Shown here in pieces: positions 1 through 12,900 of a DNA stretch of 64,000 nt (positions within the stretch are counted from its first letter, which is position 1; each line of letters opens with the position of its first letter). Below the pieces are notes generated by a model. The model was not told the DNA's origin and did no database searches. It saw only the letters and a program-made list of their open reading frames with translations. The DNA is from Symsagittifera roscoffensis. Lineage: Eukaryota > Xenacoelomorpha > Acoela > Convolutidae. The stretch lies in assembly GCF_963678635.1 (NCBI RefSeq), contig NC_087067.1, forward strand, positions 6,180,647 through 6,244,646, in the 5' to 3' direction. A program made the translations under genes and the position numbers.

Positions 1-677
1 GTGAAATCTAATAATCTAATCAAAAGAAATGGATCCACGATCCGCTAACACAATTGCTAACTAGCATTTAAATGGCTCATTAGCACTAACTAACTTTTTA
101 CACTCATGCTATCCTCGATAGCTCAATCAATATTCTCTCACTCCGGAGAAATCGCTATCTTCACCCACTCACCTTCACTTGGAGAATCACTTTTCTCACA
201 AGTGTCAAACTGTTCTCTCTAACTGAGAAACAACTATGCTCTATCTCAGTATCAATTATTCTGCCTAAGGATAGGCTTCCCGTAACCTTTTCGCTATGTT
301 TTTTTAATTGAGTTTTGGTAATAGTTATAGTTATGATCGTCCCTACAAGTCCTGGTTTTAACCTATCACCCCTTTCGCAAGGTCTTAACCGAATCCTTAC
401 TCTAACGACACTACTCCTAAATTCCAAGTTCATCATAGGTGTTTCTATCTAAGTTGTGCAAATATCAAGTCCAATTTCACCTCTAAACCAAGCTATGTTT
501 AATTAAACAATCTCCCAAGATTTTTATTTGATTATCCCATTAACGTTCCGACCTCCCGAAGCTTGGGGGACACCCTTTTTATTTGTAAATAAGTCATTCC
601 GAGCATCCAAACTTTCAATCTATACTCTATTATAATCCCGACCTTCTAGCTATCAGGGGAGTGTGATTCGCTTATTA
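1..677. other. AT-rich non-coding stretch, nothing recognised
   Basis: Short open frames here have no recognisable motif. I see no tRNA, no transposon end and no protein similarity. A small GC-richer patch at about 545-575 contains a CCCGAAGCTTGGGG inverted repeat, which is too short to interpret. Could be intergenic or intronic sequence. Confidence 0.5.
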
Positions 678-1937
678 GGAGTCAAATTGAACCAAAAGGC
701 CATCTATGGGGAGCTAAGTGAATATCCTGCCAACCATGTCAATTTTGAGATCTTTCTCCCATGCCATGCTCCTATTAATGCCAATTTCTTCTGGGGTTTT
801 TCTTTAATTTGATTGATTTTCTATAAAAAGCGCTTTCACCAAGCTTAGCTGGACTCAATGTTTGCCGAGTTTACTCGTTTTATTTCACTACTTCAAAGAT
901 ACAATAAAAAGCTAAATATTTTGCAGCTTCTGCTTCAGTTATTAATATATAAGTTCCCTCCCAATATTAGTGAGGTGACTAAAGCCATAAAATTTGGCTT
1001 TTGAATTAAATTATAAAAACTTTGAAGTATAACAAAAAAGCGATCCAGCTATTTAAATTTAAATTACCACCTATTGTAATATATCACCCGAACTGTATTG
1101 ATGTGACTCACAATGTTTCATTTGACCTAAAAATCTTCCATATATGTAAATTCTACAGCAGCATATTATGTTCGATGCTTAAATTTTAAAATTCAATTAT
1201 ATTTAGCCTCAAAATGGTGTTTTTTATTTACTAAATTTGATACAGTTGTGGTCTCGTTTCGAAAATCTTAACGTGCAGCGTAAATTATCTCTTTAATCTT
1301 TTTTTTCTCATATTTTAATTTCGTTTTGATTTTGAGTCTAATCAGTAACGATAGCAGTTGTAATCGTTTGGCGGGATCACAATTCGAGGATCACATTATT
1401 TCAAACAATTTTTTTCATTTCGGACTTACGTTTGTTTTTACCCTGTGGCAAACGGAGCTTAAGAAATTAGACGAAAAGCAAAATAGACCATCAGATAATA
1501 ACGGAATTTAGACAATAACATGCGCGCACATTTAGTGAAGTATGTTTACAGACTTAAATTAACTTTTGGCTGAGTAAATACTGGTTGTCCGTAAATTTCG
1601 TTTCTTTGCGGTCGTCTAACGTGCTTGTCGTCTAATTTCCTAGGCCCCGTGGCAAACATGTGCATATAATTTTCTGTGGCACAATTTATTAGCGTTTCAA
1701 ATAAACTACCCAGAACGAAAAGCCAGAAAGATCATTAAAATGCCAATAGATGTAACTAAACAACTTATTTCACTACCCGTATCGAGAAAATTCTTCATTT
1801 CTGACCTGAAATACTTTGTTTGATCAGAAATTTTTTAAAAATGTTTAATTAAAGTATGGATTTTCTTAATATTTTTTAATTTCTCATCCTGAAAAAGTCT
1901 CCTGATGGGGTTAGAACCCCTGCCCTTCTGATCAGGA
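678..1937 (+). repeat. 2.2 kb AT-rich dispersed repeat, copy 1 (5' part)
   Basis: This stretch begins with GGAGTCAAATTGAACCAAAA and is repeated immediately downstream from about 1938, some 1.26 kb away, with scattered substitutions and one ~20 bp deletion. Copy 1 stops where copy 2 begins, so it lacks the right part present in the other two copies (about 3170-4165 and 7140-8134). No protein is encoded. It looks like a non-autonomous mobile element or satellite-like unit; I see no convincing terminal repeats. Confidence 0.8.
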
Positions 1938-4165
1938 GTCAAATTGAACCAAAAGGCCATCTATGGCTAGCTAAGTGAATATCTTGCCAACTATGTCAAT
2001 TTTGAGATCTTCTTCCCACGCCATGCTCCTATTAATGCCAATTTCTTCTGGGATTTTTCTTTAATTTGATTGATTTTCCATAAATAGTGCATTCACCAAG
2101 CTTAGCTGGACTCAATGTTTGCCGAGTTTCATCGTTTTATTTCACTACTTCAAAGATACAATGAAAAGCTAAGTATTTTGCAGCTTCTGCTTCAGTTATT
2201 AATATATAAGTTCCATCCCAATATTAGTGAGGTGACTATAGCCATAAAATTTGGCTTTTGAATTAAATTATAAAAACTGTGAAGTATAACAAAAAAGCGA
2301 TCCAGTTATTTAAATGTAAATTACCACCTATTGTAATATATCACCCGAACTGTATATATGTGAGTCACAATGTTTCATTTGACCTAAAAATCCTCCATAT
2401 TTGTAAATTCTACAGCAGCATATTATGTTCGATGCTTAAATTCTAAAACTCAATTAGATTAAGCCTCAAAATGGTGTTTTTTAATTACTAAATTTGATAC
2501 AATTGTGGTCTTGTTTCGAAAATCTTAACGTGCAGCGTAATTTATCTCTTTATTCTTTTTTTTCTCATATTTTAATTTCGTTTTGATTTTGAGTCTAATC
2601 AGTAACGATAGCAGTTGTAATTCGAGGATCACATTATTTCAAACAATTTTTTTCATTTCGGACTTACGTTTGTTTTTACCCTGTGGCCAACGGAGCTTAA
2701 GAAATTAGACGAAAGGCAAAATAGACCATCAGATAATAACGGAATTTAGACAATAACATGCGCGCACATTTAGTGAAGTTTGTTTACAGACTTGAAATAA
2801 CTTTTGGCTGAGCAAATACTGGTTGTCCGTAAATTTCGTTTCTTTGCGGTCGTCTTACGTGCTTGTCGTCTAATTTCCGAGGCACCGTGGCAAACATGTG
2901 CATATAATTTTCTGTGGCACAATTAATTAGCGTTTCAAATAAACTACCCAGAACGAAAAGCCAGAAAGATCATTAAAATGCCAATAGATGTAACTAAACA
3001 AATTATTTCACTACCCGTATCGAGAAAATTCTTTGTTTCTGACCTGAAATACTTTGTCTGATCAGAATTTTTTTTAAATGTTTAATTAAAGTATGGAATC
3101 TCTTAATTTTTTTTTAATTTCTCATCCTGAAAAAGTCTCCTGATGGGGTTAGCACCCCTGCCCTTCTGATTTCTAGATATTTGCTCTATCCACTAGTCTA
3201 CAAGCTTTGCTGCAGATTAGTAGTTTTAGCAGTATAAAACTTGTTATAACAAATGTAAGTTTGCATTGGTTTGCTGCTGTTATTGTGTATACTCGAAGCA
3301 TGTTTATCTCGTTGCGGTTGAGCAGTGAACTGATTTCTGGTTTTTTCTTTCCATAAACTGTTTGTTTCTAATTAGAAAAGAATTAGGACTTTTCTGCAAG
3401 AAAAAACGAGAAAACTAGGCTAGGTAATCTATATAAAATTTCTATCAAGAAAAAGAGCTTCCGTTGGGTACGGGTAAGAAAAACTTAAATTAAATTCAAA
3501 TTAACAGAATATTTATTATCTGCAAATTGTGCTTTACAGTCCAGTAAACCAGTTAGGCCGAAACAATCCCAAAGTTAGTTATTCCATAAATAAAACAAAA
3601 AATCTAGTTTTTATAATTTTTCAGTTGTTTGTATAGTTCTTAACGTATTTTCTTTGTTTTTATTATGATAACAAAACATATTTTGATTAAAAATCAATTT
3701 TATAATTTTTTAGTTGCATTACAATTTCTCATTCAAACTCAGAAGAGAATTAATTATGAATATTTATAATCATCCCGTTCTTACGCTCAACCAACCTAAT
3801 GATCTCCCGTAGTGTTTGAAACGTTTGTTAAGTTGTAAAAATTAGATTTCATGTTTTTTGCATCGATAGTTTGTTCTTTTCTGTTCAAAAACGTGTATAT
3901 CTATTCAAATCTTTTTGGACCATAATGTAAGTTGTTTGTTTAGTGATGTTTTTTTCAAATTTTTTGTCAAGTTATGTTTTTTCAATAATCTTGTACAAAC
4001 ATAGCTGCAAGTTATATTTTAAAAACAACTATTTTATCAATATTTCTGCAAAAAAAATACAATGATTGGTATGGTTGATCGGAACGCGTTGCGCTAAAGT
4101 AAATAAGTGTTGAAATCAAACGCAGAGCAAAAGAAAGAGTTTTTTTGGTCAAAATTAAAGCAATC
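1938..4165 (+). repeat. 2.2 kb AT-rich dispersed repeat, copy 2 (longest)
   Basis: The left 1.2 kb matches copy 1. The region from about 2240 to 4165 matches 6206-8134 nearly throughout, ending at the shared string GCAAAAGAAAGAGTTTTTTT plus about 25 bases. The repeat has no coding capacity. It contains a tRNA-like segment on the minus strand (3133-3212). Directly after it lies an inverted Gypsy fragment, so copies 2 and 3 flank an island holding that fragment and a dioxygenase exon. Confidence 0.8.
3133..3212 (-). ncRNA. tRNA-derived (SINE-like) segment inside the 2.2 kb repeat
   Basis: Read on the minus strand this contains a sequence like a pol III A box (TAGACTAGTGG) followed about 35 bases later by one like a B box (GGGGTGCTAACCCC; GGGGTTCTAACCCC in copy 1). 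Spacing and order fit a tRNA. The anticodon stem is poor and no clean acceptor stem forms, so this is not a functional tRNA. It most likely marks the tRNA-derived head of a SINE-like element, or a tRNA relic captured by the repeat. Confidence 0.4.
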
Positions 4166-4189
4166 ATTCTGGGGACATCACTTTTCTAT

Positions 4190-5590
4190 TCATTCAGCTC
4201 AATTCACTCCAATTTGAAACCCATTCAAAACCGTACCTTTTTTGTTACTTAAAGTTTTTTGAAGGCCATTCGTTTGTGGGAGATAAGTGGTCGAGTGGGC
4301 CTGTTTCACTTTTGACCTCTTCATTAACTCTTTTGACCTCTCCACGAATGCTTTGACATTGTCTGATTGGAACGTGATTGGGCAGCCGTGTCTCGCTATC
4401 CGTAAATTTATCAAGTGATCGCACGTTTCTTCCGCTGATGCTGTCATGCAGGGTGCTGCCTCTGCGTATTTCGTGAAATGATCAATCATAACCAGCACTT
4501 GATTATAGCCCGTGGCTGTCATGCATATCTTTTGATGATCAATTTGCACCACCTCATTGAATCCTGATGACTCTATTGACTGTAGAAGAAACCTCAACTT
4601 CCTGGAGTCCTTCGCCTGTTGACATGACAAGCATGCAGAATCTACTTTTCACAGGCCTTCTTCAAACCAAGCCATTCGAACCATTTCTGTATCCTATTGT
4701 ACACTTTGTCCACGCCTTGATGGCCCATTTGATCATATGAACAAAAGAGCAATTCGGTCTGATACAACTGCGGTAGCACTATCAAATTATACTGGTAAAG
4801 AACTTTGTCTTCCTCCTTGCATTTGCAGGCCACGATCGCTTCTTTATTCTTTATAAAACTGATTTAGGATCTTAGGCTTCTTCCAAATCACCTTTGTCAG
4901 GTGCTCTGTTTTCAATCCATCTCTTTAGGTTAATCGTCATTCTATCATTTTGCTGCGCCTTCAAGAGGTCCGACAGTCGGTACCTGGCTTTCAGATATGT
5001 CTTTATTATGTTTAGTTGTCCGCTAACTATCTCCGGTGCATGGGCATCGTCCTTCAACTTAGCGCACCATATCTGTTTCAAAGGTGTTGCCTCTTGCACT
5101 TATGGTTCCAGGTTGGTACGGACGACAGTAGCATGCGCAAGTAACCTAGTCGGACGTTTCGACACTGCTATTAATTCAAGCTCGTCTGCGGCCTTATCAA
5201 ATACTGTGCCCTCCTCGTCGGAGGTATATCGGTCTCTGTCTGCGTCTTGATGCATTTCTCTATCCAGCCCGCGCTGCTTCCATTCTACTAGCAAAGAATG
5301 GATCGCAATTTCTGAGACGTCGGAATTCGATGTAGTTTCCGACCCATTCTCCCAAGGCTGAGACAGCTGAGACTGCGAGTCCTCACTTGAGCCGATGGAT
5401 TCTGCATCATCGTCTTTTGCTTTTTTCATGATGTTTCTCGGCTCCCCGGACAAAACTCTGTCCCTTAGTCGCTCTGAAATCGACTCCCCGGACAACATTC
5501 TGTCCCTTGGTCGTTTCGACATTGTCTCCCCGGACAAGCCATCCTGCCCGGGCCCGAATGTGCATGACTCCCCGGACAATGTTCCGTCTC
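4190..5590 (-). pseudogene. Ty3/Gypsy Pol fragment D: RNase H-integrase linker and integrase
   Basis: On the minus strand the order is a linker with four L-S-G-E repeats (5440-5580), an acidic segment (5100-5400), the pre-integrase region (4872-5099), the HHCC zinc-binding region (4642-4833) and the integrase core (4199-4630). In the core the first aspartate lies in VVQIDHQK, the second in FQSDN, and the segment ends near QTNGL, where the expected catalytic glutamate is lost. The frame is interrupted several times. It belongs to the same family as copies A, B and C but points the other way. Its 5' end is cut at about 5590, exactly where the dioxygenase exon begins. Dead fragment. Confidence 0.85.
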
Positions 5591-5599
5591 CGATATGCT

Positions 5600-5878
5600 G
5601 AACACCAATATGCTTTAGCGTACACCACGTTTGGACAGATGCTTCAAGACAGCAAACTCGGAAAGCAATTCAAACTTGAAGAAAACGACGTGCTGGTCTT
5701 TAACAATCGGCGCATTGTACACGGCAGGACGGAGATCGAATCCCGCTCTGGCGGGCGGGAAATGATTGGCGCAAATGTCAACATCGACGATTTTTACAAA
5801 ACTTTTAATGTGTTAGCGGTGAAATATAGCAAACAAACTTACCCGGTTCGTGTTGGAAATCACGACCAAGCATAACGA
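5600..5878 (+). CDS. C-terminal part of a gamma-butyrobetaine/trimethyllysine dioxygenase-like protein
   Basis: The frame encodes the end of a TauD/TfdA-type Fe(II)/2-oxoglutarate dioxygenase of the BBOX1/TMLHE group, the enzymes of carnitine biosynthesis. Diagnostic are LEENDVLVFNNRRIVHGR, where the histidine of VHGR is the distal iron ligand and the following arginine binds 2-oxoglutarate, and REMIGANVNIDD, matching the family's R-x(2)-G-x-Y-V-x(2)-D segment. The HxD half of the iron site and the rest of the enzyme are absent upstream. A possible splice acceptor (TGCTTTAG) ends at 5618, so this may be the last exon of a split gene; the stop is TAA at 5873-5875. The sequence directly upstream is an inverted Gypsy fragment. 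Either that fragment sits in an intron or the exon is an orphan. Family call is firm, activity unknown. Confidence 0.75.
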
Positions 5879-5999
5879 GTCATAGAATTCAGCCAACTTA
5901 TTTATGTTTTTCTTAATAACTAGACGCTGAAACGACACACCAAAACCCTGAGTTGCCATACTGCTCAAAGTGTGGCGACAAGTTTTGAACTTCAGACTC

Positions 6000-6110
6000 T
6001 AAAAGCGATTTTTAAAGTTGTACGAACTGTGGTGATATATTACAATAGGTGGTAATTTAATTATAGTGGATGTATTAAAATTGAGAACTACAATGCATAA
6101 TATAGTCCTT
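6000..6110 (-). repeat. Inverted partial copy of the 2.2 kb repeat
   Basis: The string ATTACAATAGGTGGTAATTT and its flanks are the reverse complement of the segment around 1060-1090, 2320-2345 and 6285-6310. With copy 3 starting at 6206 this gives a short inverted arrangement just downstream of the dioxygenase exon. Similarity fades outside about 6000-6110. Confidence 0.55.
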
Positions 6111-6205
6111 TCATTTTCAATCATTTGTACACGCTGCTTAGATAGTTTTTGTAAATACGGTACTCTGCCAGATGAAATGTTACTCAAAAACTCAAATTTT
6201 GCACT

Positions 6206-8134
6206 TAAGCCATAGAATTTGGCTTTTGAAACAAATTATAAAAACTGTGCAAAGTATAACAAAAAGCGATCCAGCTATTTAACTGTAAATTACCACCTAT
6301 TATGATATATCACCCGAACTGTATATATGTGACTCACATCGTTCCATTTGACCTAAAATTCTCCATATTTGTAAATTCTACAGCAGCATATTATGTTCGA
6401 TGCTTAAATTTTAAAATTCAATTATTTTTAGCCTCAAAATGGTGTTTTTTATTTACTAAATTTGATACAGTTGTGGTCTCGTTTCGAAAATTTTAACGTG
6501 CAGCGTAAATTATCTCTTAATCTTTTTTTCTCATATTTTGATTTTGAGTCTAATCAGTAACGATAGCAGTTGTAATCGTTTGGCGGGGTCATAGTCCGAG
6601 GATCACAAAATTTCAAACAATTTCTTTCATTTCGGACTTACGTTTGTTTTTACCCTGTGGCAAACGGGGCTTAAGAAGTTAGACGAAAAGCAAATTAGAC
6701 CATCAGATAATAACGGAATTTAGACAATAACATGCGCGCAAATTTAGTGAAGTTTCTTTACAGACTTAATTTAACTTTTGGTTGAGTAAATACTGGTTGT
6801 CCGTCAATTCCGTTTCTTTACGGTCGTCTAATGTGCTTGTCGTCTAATTTCCTAGGCCCCATGGCAAACATGAGCATTTAATTTTCTGTGGCACAATTTA
6901 TTAGCGTTTCAAATAAACTACCCAGAACGAAAAGCCAGAAAGATCATTAAAATGCCAATAGATGTAACTCTGCAACTTATTTCACTACCCGTATGGACAA
7001 AATTTTTTATTTCTGACCTGAAATACTTAGTCTGATCAGAATTTTTTTAAAATGTTTAAATAAAGCATGGATTTTCTTTACTTTTTTAATTTCTTATCCT
7101 GAAACGGTCTCCTGATAGGGTTAGCACCCCTGCCCTTCTGATTTCTAGATATTTGCTCTATCCACTTGTCTACAAGCGTTGCTGCAGATTTGTAGTTTTA
7201 GCAGTATAACACTTGTTATAACAAATGTAAGTTTGCATTGGTTTGCTGCTGTTATTGTGTACACTCGAAGCATGTTTATCTCGTTACGGTTGAGCAGTGA
7301 ACTGATTTCTGGTTATTTCTTTCCAGAAACTGTTCATTTCTAAACTAGAAAAGAATTAGATCACTTCTGCAAAAAAAAACAAGAAAACTAGGTTAGGTAA
7401 TCTATATAAAAATTCTATCAGGAAAAATAGCTTTCGTTGGGTACGGGTAAGAAAAACTTAATATAAATTCGAATTAACAGAAAATTTATTATCTGCAAAT
7501 TGTGCTTTACAGTCCATAAAATCAGTTAGGCCAAAACAGTGCCAAAGTTAGTTGTTCCATAAATAAAACAAAAATTCTAGTTTTTATAATTTTTCAGTTA
7601 TTTGTACAGTTCTTAACGTTTTTTCTTCTTTTTTTTTATTACAAACCAGATTTTGATTAAAAATCAATTTTATTAACTTTTAAGTTGCATTACAATTTAT
7701 CAATCAAACTCAGAAGAGAATTAACTATGAATATTTATAATCATCCCGTTCTTACGCTCGACCAACTTAATGATCTCCCGAAGTATTTGAAACGTTTGTT
7801 AGGTTGTAAAAATTAGATTTCATATTTTTTTGCATCGATAGTTTGTTCTTTTTTTGTCAAAAACGTGTATATCTATTCAAATCTTTTTGGACCACAATGT
7901 AAGTTGTTTGTTTAGTGATATTTTTTCAAACTTTCTGTCAAGTTATGTTTTTTCAATGATCTTGTACAAATATAGCTGCTAGTTAATTTTTAAAAAACGA
8001 CTATTTTATCAATATTTCTGCAAAAAAATACAATGATTGGTATGGTTACTCGGAACGCGTTGCGCTAAAATAAATAAGTGTTGAAATCAAACGCAGAGCA
8101 AAAGAAAGAGTTTTTTTGTCAAAATTGAAGCAAT
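6206..8134 (+). repeat. 2.2 kb AT-rich dispersed repeat, copy 3
   Basis: It matches copy 2 from about 2240 to 4165 along its length with small indels, and ends at the same place (TCAAAATTGAAGCAAT, against TCAAAATTAAAGCAAT in copy 2). No coding capacity. The tRNA-like segment is again present on the minus strand at about 7107-7175. The sharp shared right end suggests a defined element boundary. Confidence 0.8.
7107..7175 (-). ncRNA. tRNA-like segment, copy 3
   Basis: Same minus-strand A-box and B-box-like strings as at 3133-3212, with a few substitutions. Not a functional tRNA by eye. Confidence 0.35.
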
Positions 8135-8254
8135 TAAAGCAACTCTATTCTCCGTTAAAGAAAGAGGTATCAGAAGTTATGATTCTAAATTAAAAGCTTA
8201 ATGGTGTCTGTCAAGGACATCAGAAAAGAAGTGGCATAGAGAAAAAAAGGGTAG

Positions 8255-9085
8255 ATTGCGAAGCCTGCTTGAAGTTATTCCAATTATGACTTAGTATCAA
8301 TTTGGAGTCCGATAACTCAAACACCGCTGAAACAGTCTGGCTTTTAGGAGATACTGAAATAACAGGAAACAGATAGGGTTTTAAGGTTTTTCCAAGGTTT
8401 TGTGTTTGACATAATTGGAACTGTGAGGGGGCAAGTCTGTCTTAGCCCTGGAGCCAGCTAAAAAATTGAATACGATCATGCAATTTACTGATGAACAACT
8501 TGGTGAGAACAGTAATTTGGCCTTTCTGAAAACGAGAGTAAACGTGGACGAAAACAGGTCAAATGAGAGTGATTACGAAAATCAATTGATACATGAAATT
8601 TTTCAAATTTTAGAGACTATGCATTTTGCAGTACATAAGTAGTTAATGAGGTGAAGGTTCATTAGATTCAAAAGCACTTCAAAATAAGTAAATTTTGACT
8701 AAGTTTTGCAGAAAAATCCGGAGATCTGGACAGATAAAGTCGTATCTGAAACTCTTAACACGATCCTTGAGGGCAAAAAGTTTCAGCGATTCTGGCAACA
8801 GAACAAAGAAACGAGAAATGGTTGAAAGACTCATTCCCATTATTTACTAGCTACATTACCTACTTTCATTAACTACCAGCTGACAAAAGTACACTTCAAG
8901 AGAAGAGAAAGGAATGAAAATAGATAGGTGAAACTGTTCAACTGACGCAAAAGATTTTAGATCAATTAGGCAACACCCATAAACTAATCACACTAGAAGC
9001 CTTTGAAAATTTGGAGGGAACGGCCAAAAATCAACACGCGCAAAAAAATCAATACTCGGGAATTGACACTAAAATGTTAGACTGT
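8255..9085 (+). pseudogene. Decayed Penelope-like element: PHD finger, RT 3' part, endonuclease end
   Basis: Read across frames and stops, the order is: a PHD-like string (VDCEACLK at 8255, then TAETVW); a ruined motif C region (KVFPRF then a stop, where the family has YVDD, about 8390-8440); the RT C-terminal segment NLAFLKTRVNVDENR (about 8510-8565), like the LAFLDxxVNV of PLEs; the RT-endonuclease linker (NPEIWTDK, ETLNTILEGKKFQRF); and the end of the GIY-YIG endonuclease (NTHKLITLEAFENLE, about 8960-9020). Many stops, so long dead. The PHD-before-motif-C order is the same as in three other PLE loci in this window. The satellite composite begins just downstream. Confidence 0.7.
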
Positions 9086-9119
9086 GCATAAATATAGCTA
9101 TAACTTAAACAACTGATCA

Positions 9120-9931
9120 ATACAGCAGTATCTCCAGGGGATCAACCAAGTAGACCCTCTTGGTTGATCAGCCTCTCGGAAAAAAATTAGGTAAAACACA
9201 GATTAAAACGGTTAATGTTTGCATGAACAGTTGTGTCAGTATGGATTAAACATTGTCCAAAAGTTCGGAATTTTATCATGCATGAAGAAATTTTTTCCTT
9301 TCTTGCAAAAATGGAAACACAGATGTTCAGCAAATGGGGAATAGCTATGCCCAGTTTAATTAAGAAAAAAGTTATGGCCTAGAAACACGACAAAATTGGC
9401 ATCTGTCCAAAAATTGCGAAACAAATCCAAGAATCATCAGCACACATGAAAAAAATTAGTAGAAATTGTCATCAAGGTTGAAAATTGTACTACCCCCAGC
9501 AGCCAAGAAGGTTTAATTGAAGGCATACAATCATTTGAACAGTAAGACCGAATAATTGTAGCTGACTCACTGTAGGAAGAAATCTCTTAACGTACTAAAA
9601 ACAAGGAACTACCGCAACATCCGGAGCCTTTTAAATTAAGCAAATACGCTTCACTGGAGGGTGCAAAATGAATGGTCAGACAAAAAAGTTTCAATCTCTC
9701 TATAACGAATCACGATAATAAAAAAATTAGATAATTTAAGTATTGTGATTCAAAGCTGAAAATCTAAAACGAGCATAAACTTTATGATGATAGAACAAAA
9801 GCCATCTATGAACGAACAAAATTAAACCTTTCAGAACTAAGAAGTAAGAAAAATTGCGCCCAGAACAATGCGGCAAAAGAAACCGAGGAATAATAAAATC
9901 ATTATTTAGTTATTGAGTTCCCTAATGACAT
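9120..9931 (+). repeat. Left flank of satellite composite, with a partial satellite monomer
   Basis: At 9120-9240 there is a damaged piece of the ~204 bp satellite monomer (CAGGGGATCAACCAAGTAGA and what follows). From about 9340 to 9931 the sequence is nearly identical to 14706-15298. No coding capacity is evident. This flank and the right flank (13189-14705) recur around a single monomer further on, so they form one composite repeat with the satellite inside. Confidence 0.75.
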
Positions 9932-12900
9932 CCCGAAAGTTGATTGTCTTTTTACCCCTAATAATTGCCGATAAATTCAGTACTTCGTTGGAAGTATTGG
10001 TTGTTAGAGAACCAATCATTACAGCAGCATCTTCAGGGGATCAACCAAGTAGACCCTCTTGGTTGATCAGCATCTCGGAAAACAATTAGATAAAACACAG
10101 GAATGGTGGTCTTCCGGGCTTAAAACGGTGAACAGCCCGACAGTTGATTGTCTTTTTACCCCTAATAATTGCCGATGAATTCAGTACTTCGTTGGAAGTA
10201 TTGGTTGTTAGAGAACCAATCATTACAGCAGCATCTCAAGGGGATCAACCAAGTAGACCCTCTTGGTTGATCAGCATCTCGGAAAACAATTAGATAAAAC
10301 ACAGGAATGGTGGTCTTCCGGGCTTAAAACGGTGAACATCCCGAAAGTTGATTGTCTTTTTACCCTAATAATTGCCGATAAATTCAGTACTTCGTTGGAA
10401 GTTTTGGTTGTTAGAGAACCAATCATTACAGCAGCATCTCCAGAGGATCAACCATGTAGACCCTCTTGGTTGATCAGCATCTCGGAAAAGAATTAGATAA
10501 AACACAGGAATGGTGGTCTTCCGGGCTTAAAACGGCGAAAATCCCGAAAGTTGATTGTCTTTTTACCCCTAATAATTGCCGATAAATTCAGTTCTTCGTT
10601 GGAAGTATTGGTTGTTAGAGAACCAATCATTACAGCAGCATCTCCAGGGGATCAACCAAGTAGACCCTCTTGGTTGATCAGCATCTCGGAAAACAATTAG
10701 GTAAAACACAGGAATGGTGGTCTTCCGGGCTTAAAACGGTGAAAATCCCGAAAGTTGATTGTCTTTTTACCCCTAATAATTGCCGATAAATTCAGTACTT
10801 CGTTGGAAGTATTGGTTGTTAGAGAACCAATCATTACAGCAGCATCTCCAGGGGATCAACCAAGTAGACCCTCTTGGTTGATCAGCATCTCGGAAAACAA
10901 TTAGATAAAACACAGGAATGGTGGTCTTCCGGGCTTAAAACGGTGAACATCCCGAAAGTTGATTGTCTTTTTACCCTAATAATTGCCGATAAATTCAGTA
11001 CTTCGTTGGAAGTTTTGGTTGTTAGAGAACCAATCATTACAGCAGCATCTCCAGGGGATCAACCATGTAGACCCTCTTGGTTGATCAGCATCTCCGAAAA
11101 CAATTAGGTAAAAGACAGGAATGGTGGTCTTCCGGGCTTAAAACGGTGAACATCCCGAAAGTTGATTGTCTTTTTACCCCTAATAATTGCCGATAAATTC
11201 AGTACTTCGTTGGAAGTATTGGTTGTTAGATAACCAATCATTACAGCAGCATCTCCAGGGGATCAACCAAGTAGACCCTCTTGGTTGATCAGCATCTCGG
11301 AAAACAATTAGATAAAACACAGGAAGGGTGGTCTTCCGGGCTTAAAACAGTGAACATCCCGAAAGTTGATTGTCTTTTTACCCTAATAATTGCCGATAAA
11401 CTCAGTACTTCGTTGGAAGTATTGGCTGTGAGAGAACCAATCATTACAGCAGCATCTCCAGGGGATCAACCAAGTAGACCCTCTTGGTTGATCAGCATCT
11501 CGGAAAACAATTAGGTAAAACACAGGAATGGTGGTCTTCCGGGCTTAAAACGGTGAACATCCCGAAAGTTGATTGTCTTTTTACGCCTAATATTTGCCGA
11601 TAAATTCAGTACTTCGTTGGAAGTTTTGGTTGTTAGAGAACCAATCATTACAGCAGCATCTCCAGGGGATCAACCATGTAGACCCTCTTGGTTGATCAGC
11701 ATCTCCGAAAACAATTAGGTAAAACACAGGAATGGTGGTCTTCCGGGCTTAAAACGGTGAACATCCCGAAAGTTGATTGTCTTTTTACCCCTAATAATTG
11801 CCGATAAATTCAGTACTTCGTTGGAAGTATTGTTTGTTAGATAACCAATCATTACAGCAGCATCTCCAGGGGATCAACCAAGTAGACCCTCTTGGTTGAT
11901 CAGCATCTCGGAAAACAATTAGATAAAACACAGGAAGGGTGGTCTTCCGGGCTTAAAACAGTGAACATCCCGAAAGTTGATTGTCTTTTTACCCTAATAA
12001 TTGCCGATAAACTCAGTACTTCGTTGGAAGTATTGGCTGTGAGAGAACCAATCATTACAGCAGCATCTCCAGGGGATCAACCAAGTAGACCCTCTTGGTT
12101 GATCAGCATCTCGGAAAACAATTAGGTAAAACACAGGAATGGTGGTCTTCCGGGCTTAAAACGGTGAACATCCCGAAAGTTGATTGTCTTTTTACGCCTA
12201 ATAATTGCCGATAAATTCAGTACTTCGTTGGAAGTATTGGTTGTTAGAGAACCAATCATTACAGCAGCATCTCCAGGGGATCAACCAAGTAGACCCTCTT
12301 GGTTGATCAGCATCTCGGAAAACAATTAGATAAAACACAGGAAGGGTGGTCTTCCGGGCTTAAAACAGTGAACATCCCGAAAGTTGATTGTCTTTTTACC
12401 CTAATAATTGCCGATAAACTCAGTACTTCGTTGGAAGTATTGGCTGTGAGAGAACCAATCATTACAGCAGCATCTCCAGGGTATCAACCAAGTAGACCCT
12501 CTTGGTTGATCAGCATCTCGGAAAACAATTAGGTAAAACACAGGAATGGTGGTCTTCCGGGCTTAAAACGGTGAACATCCCGAAAGTTGATTGTCTTTTT
12601 ACGCCTAATAATTGCCGATAAATTCAGTACTTCGTTGGAAGTATTGGTTGTTAGAGAACCAATCATTACAGCAGCATCTCCAGGGGATCAACCAAGTAGA
12701 CCCTCTTGGTTGATCAGCATCTCGGAAAACAATTAGATAAAACACAGGAATGGTGGTCTTCTGGGCTTAAAACGGTGAACATCCCGAAAGTTGATTGTCT
12801 TTTTACCCTAATAGTTGCCGATAAATTCAGTACTTCGTTTTAAGTATTGGTTGTTAGAGAACCAATCATTACAGCAGCATCTCCAGGGGATCAACCATGT

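Noticed and set aside
3133-3212. Functional tRNA gene
   Set aside because: The anticodon stem-loop and acceptor stem do not pair; only box-like elements remain.
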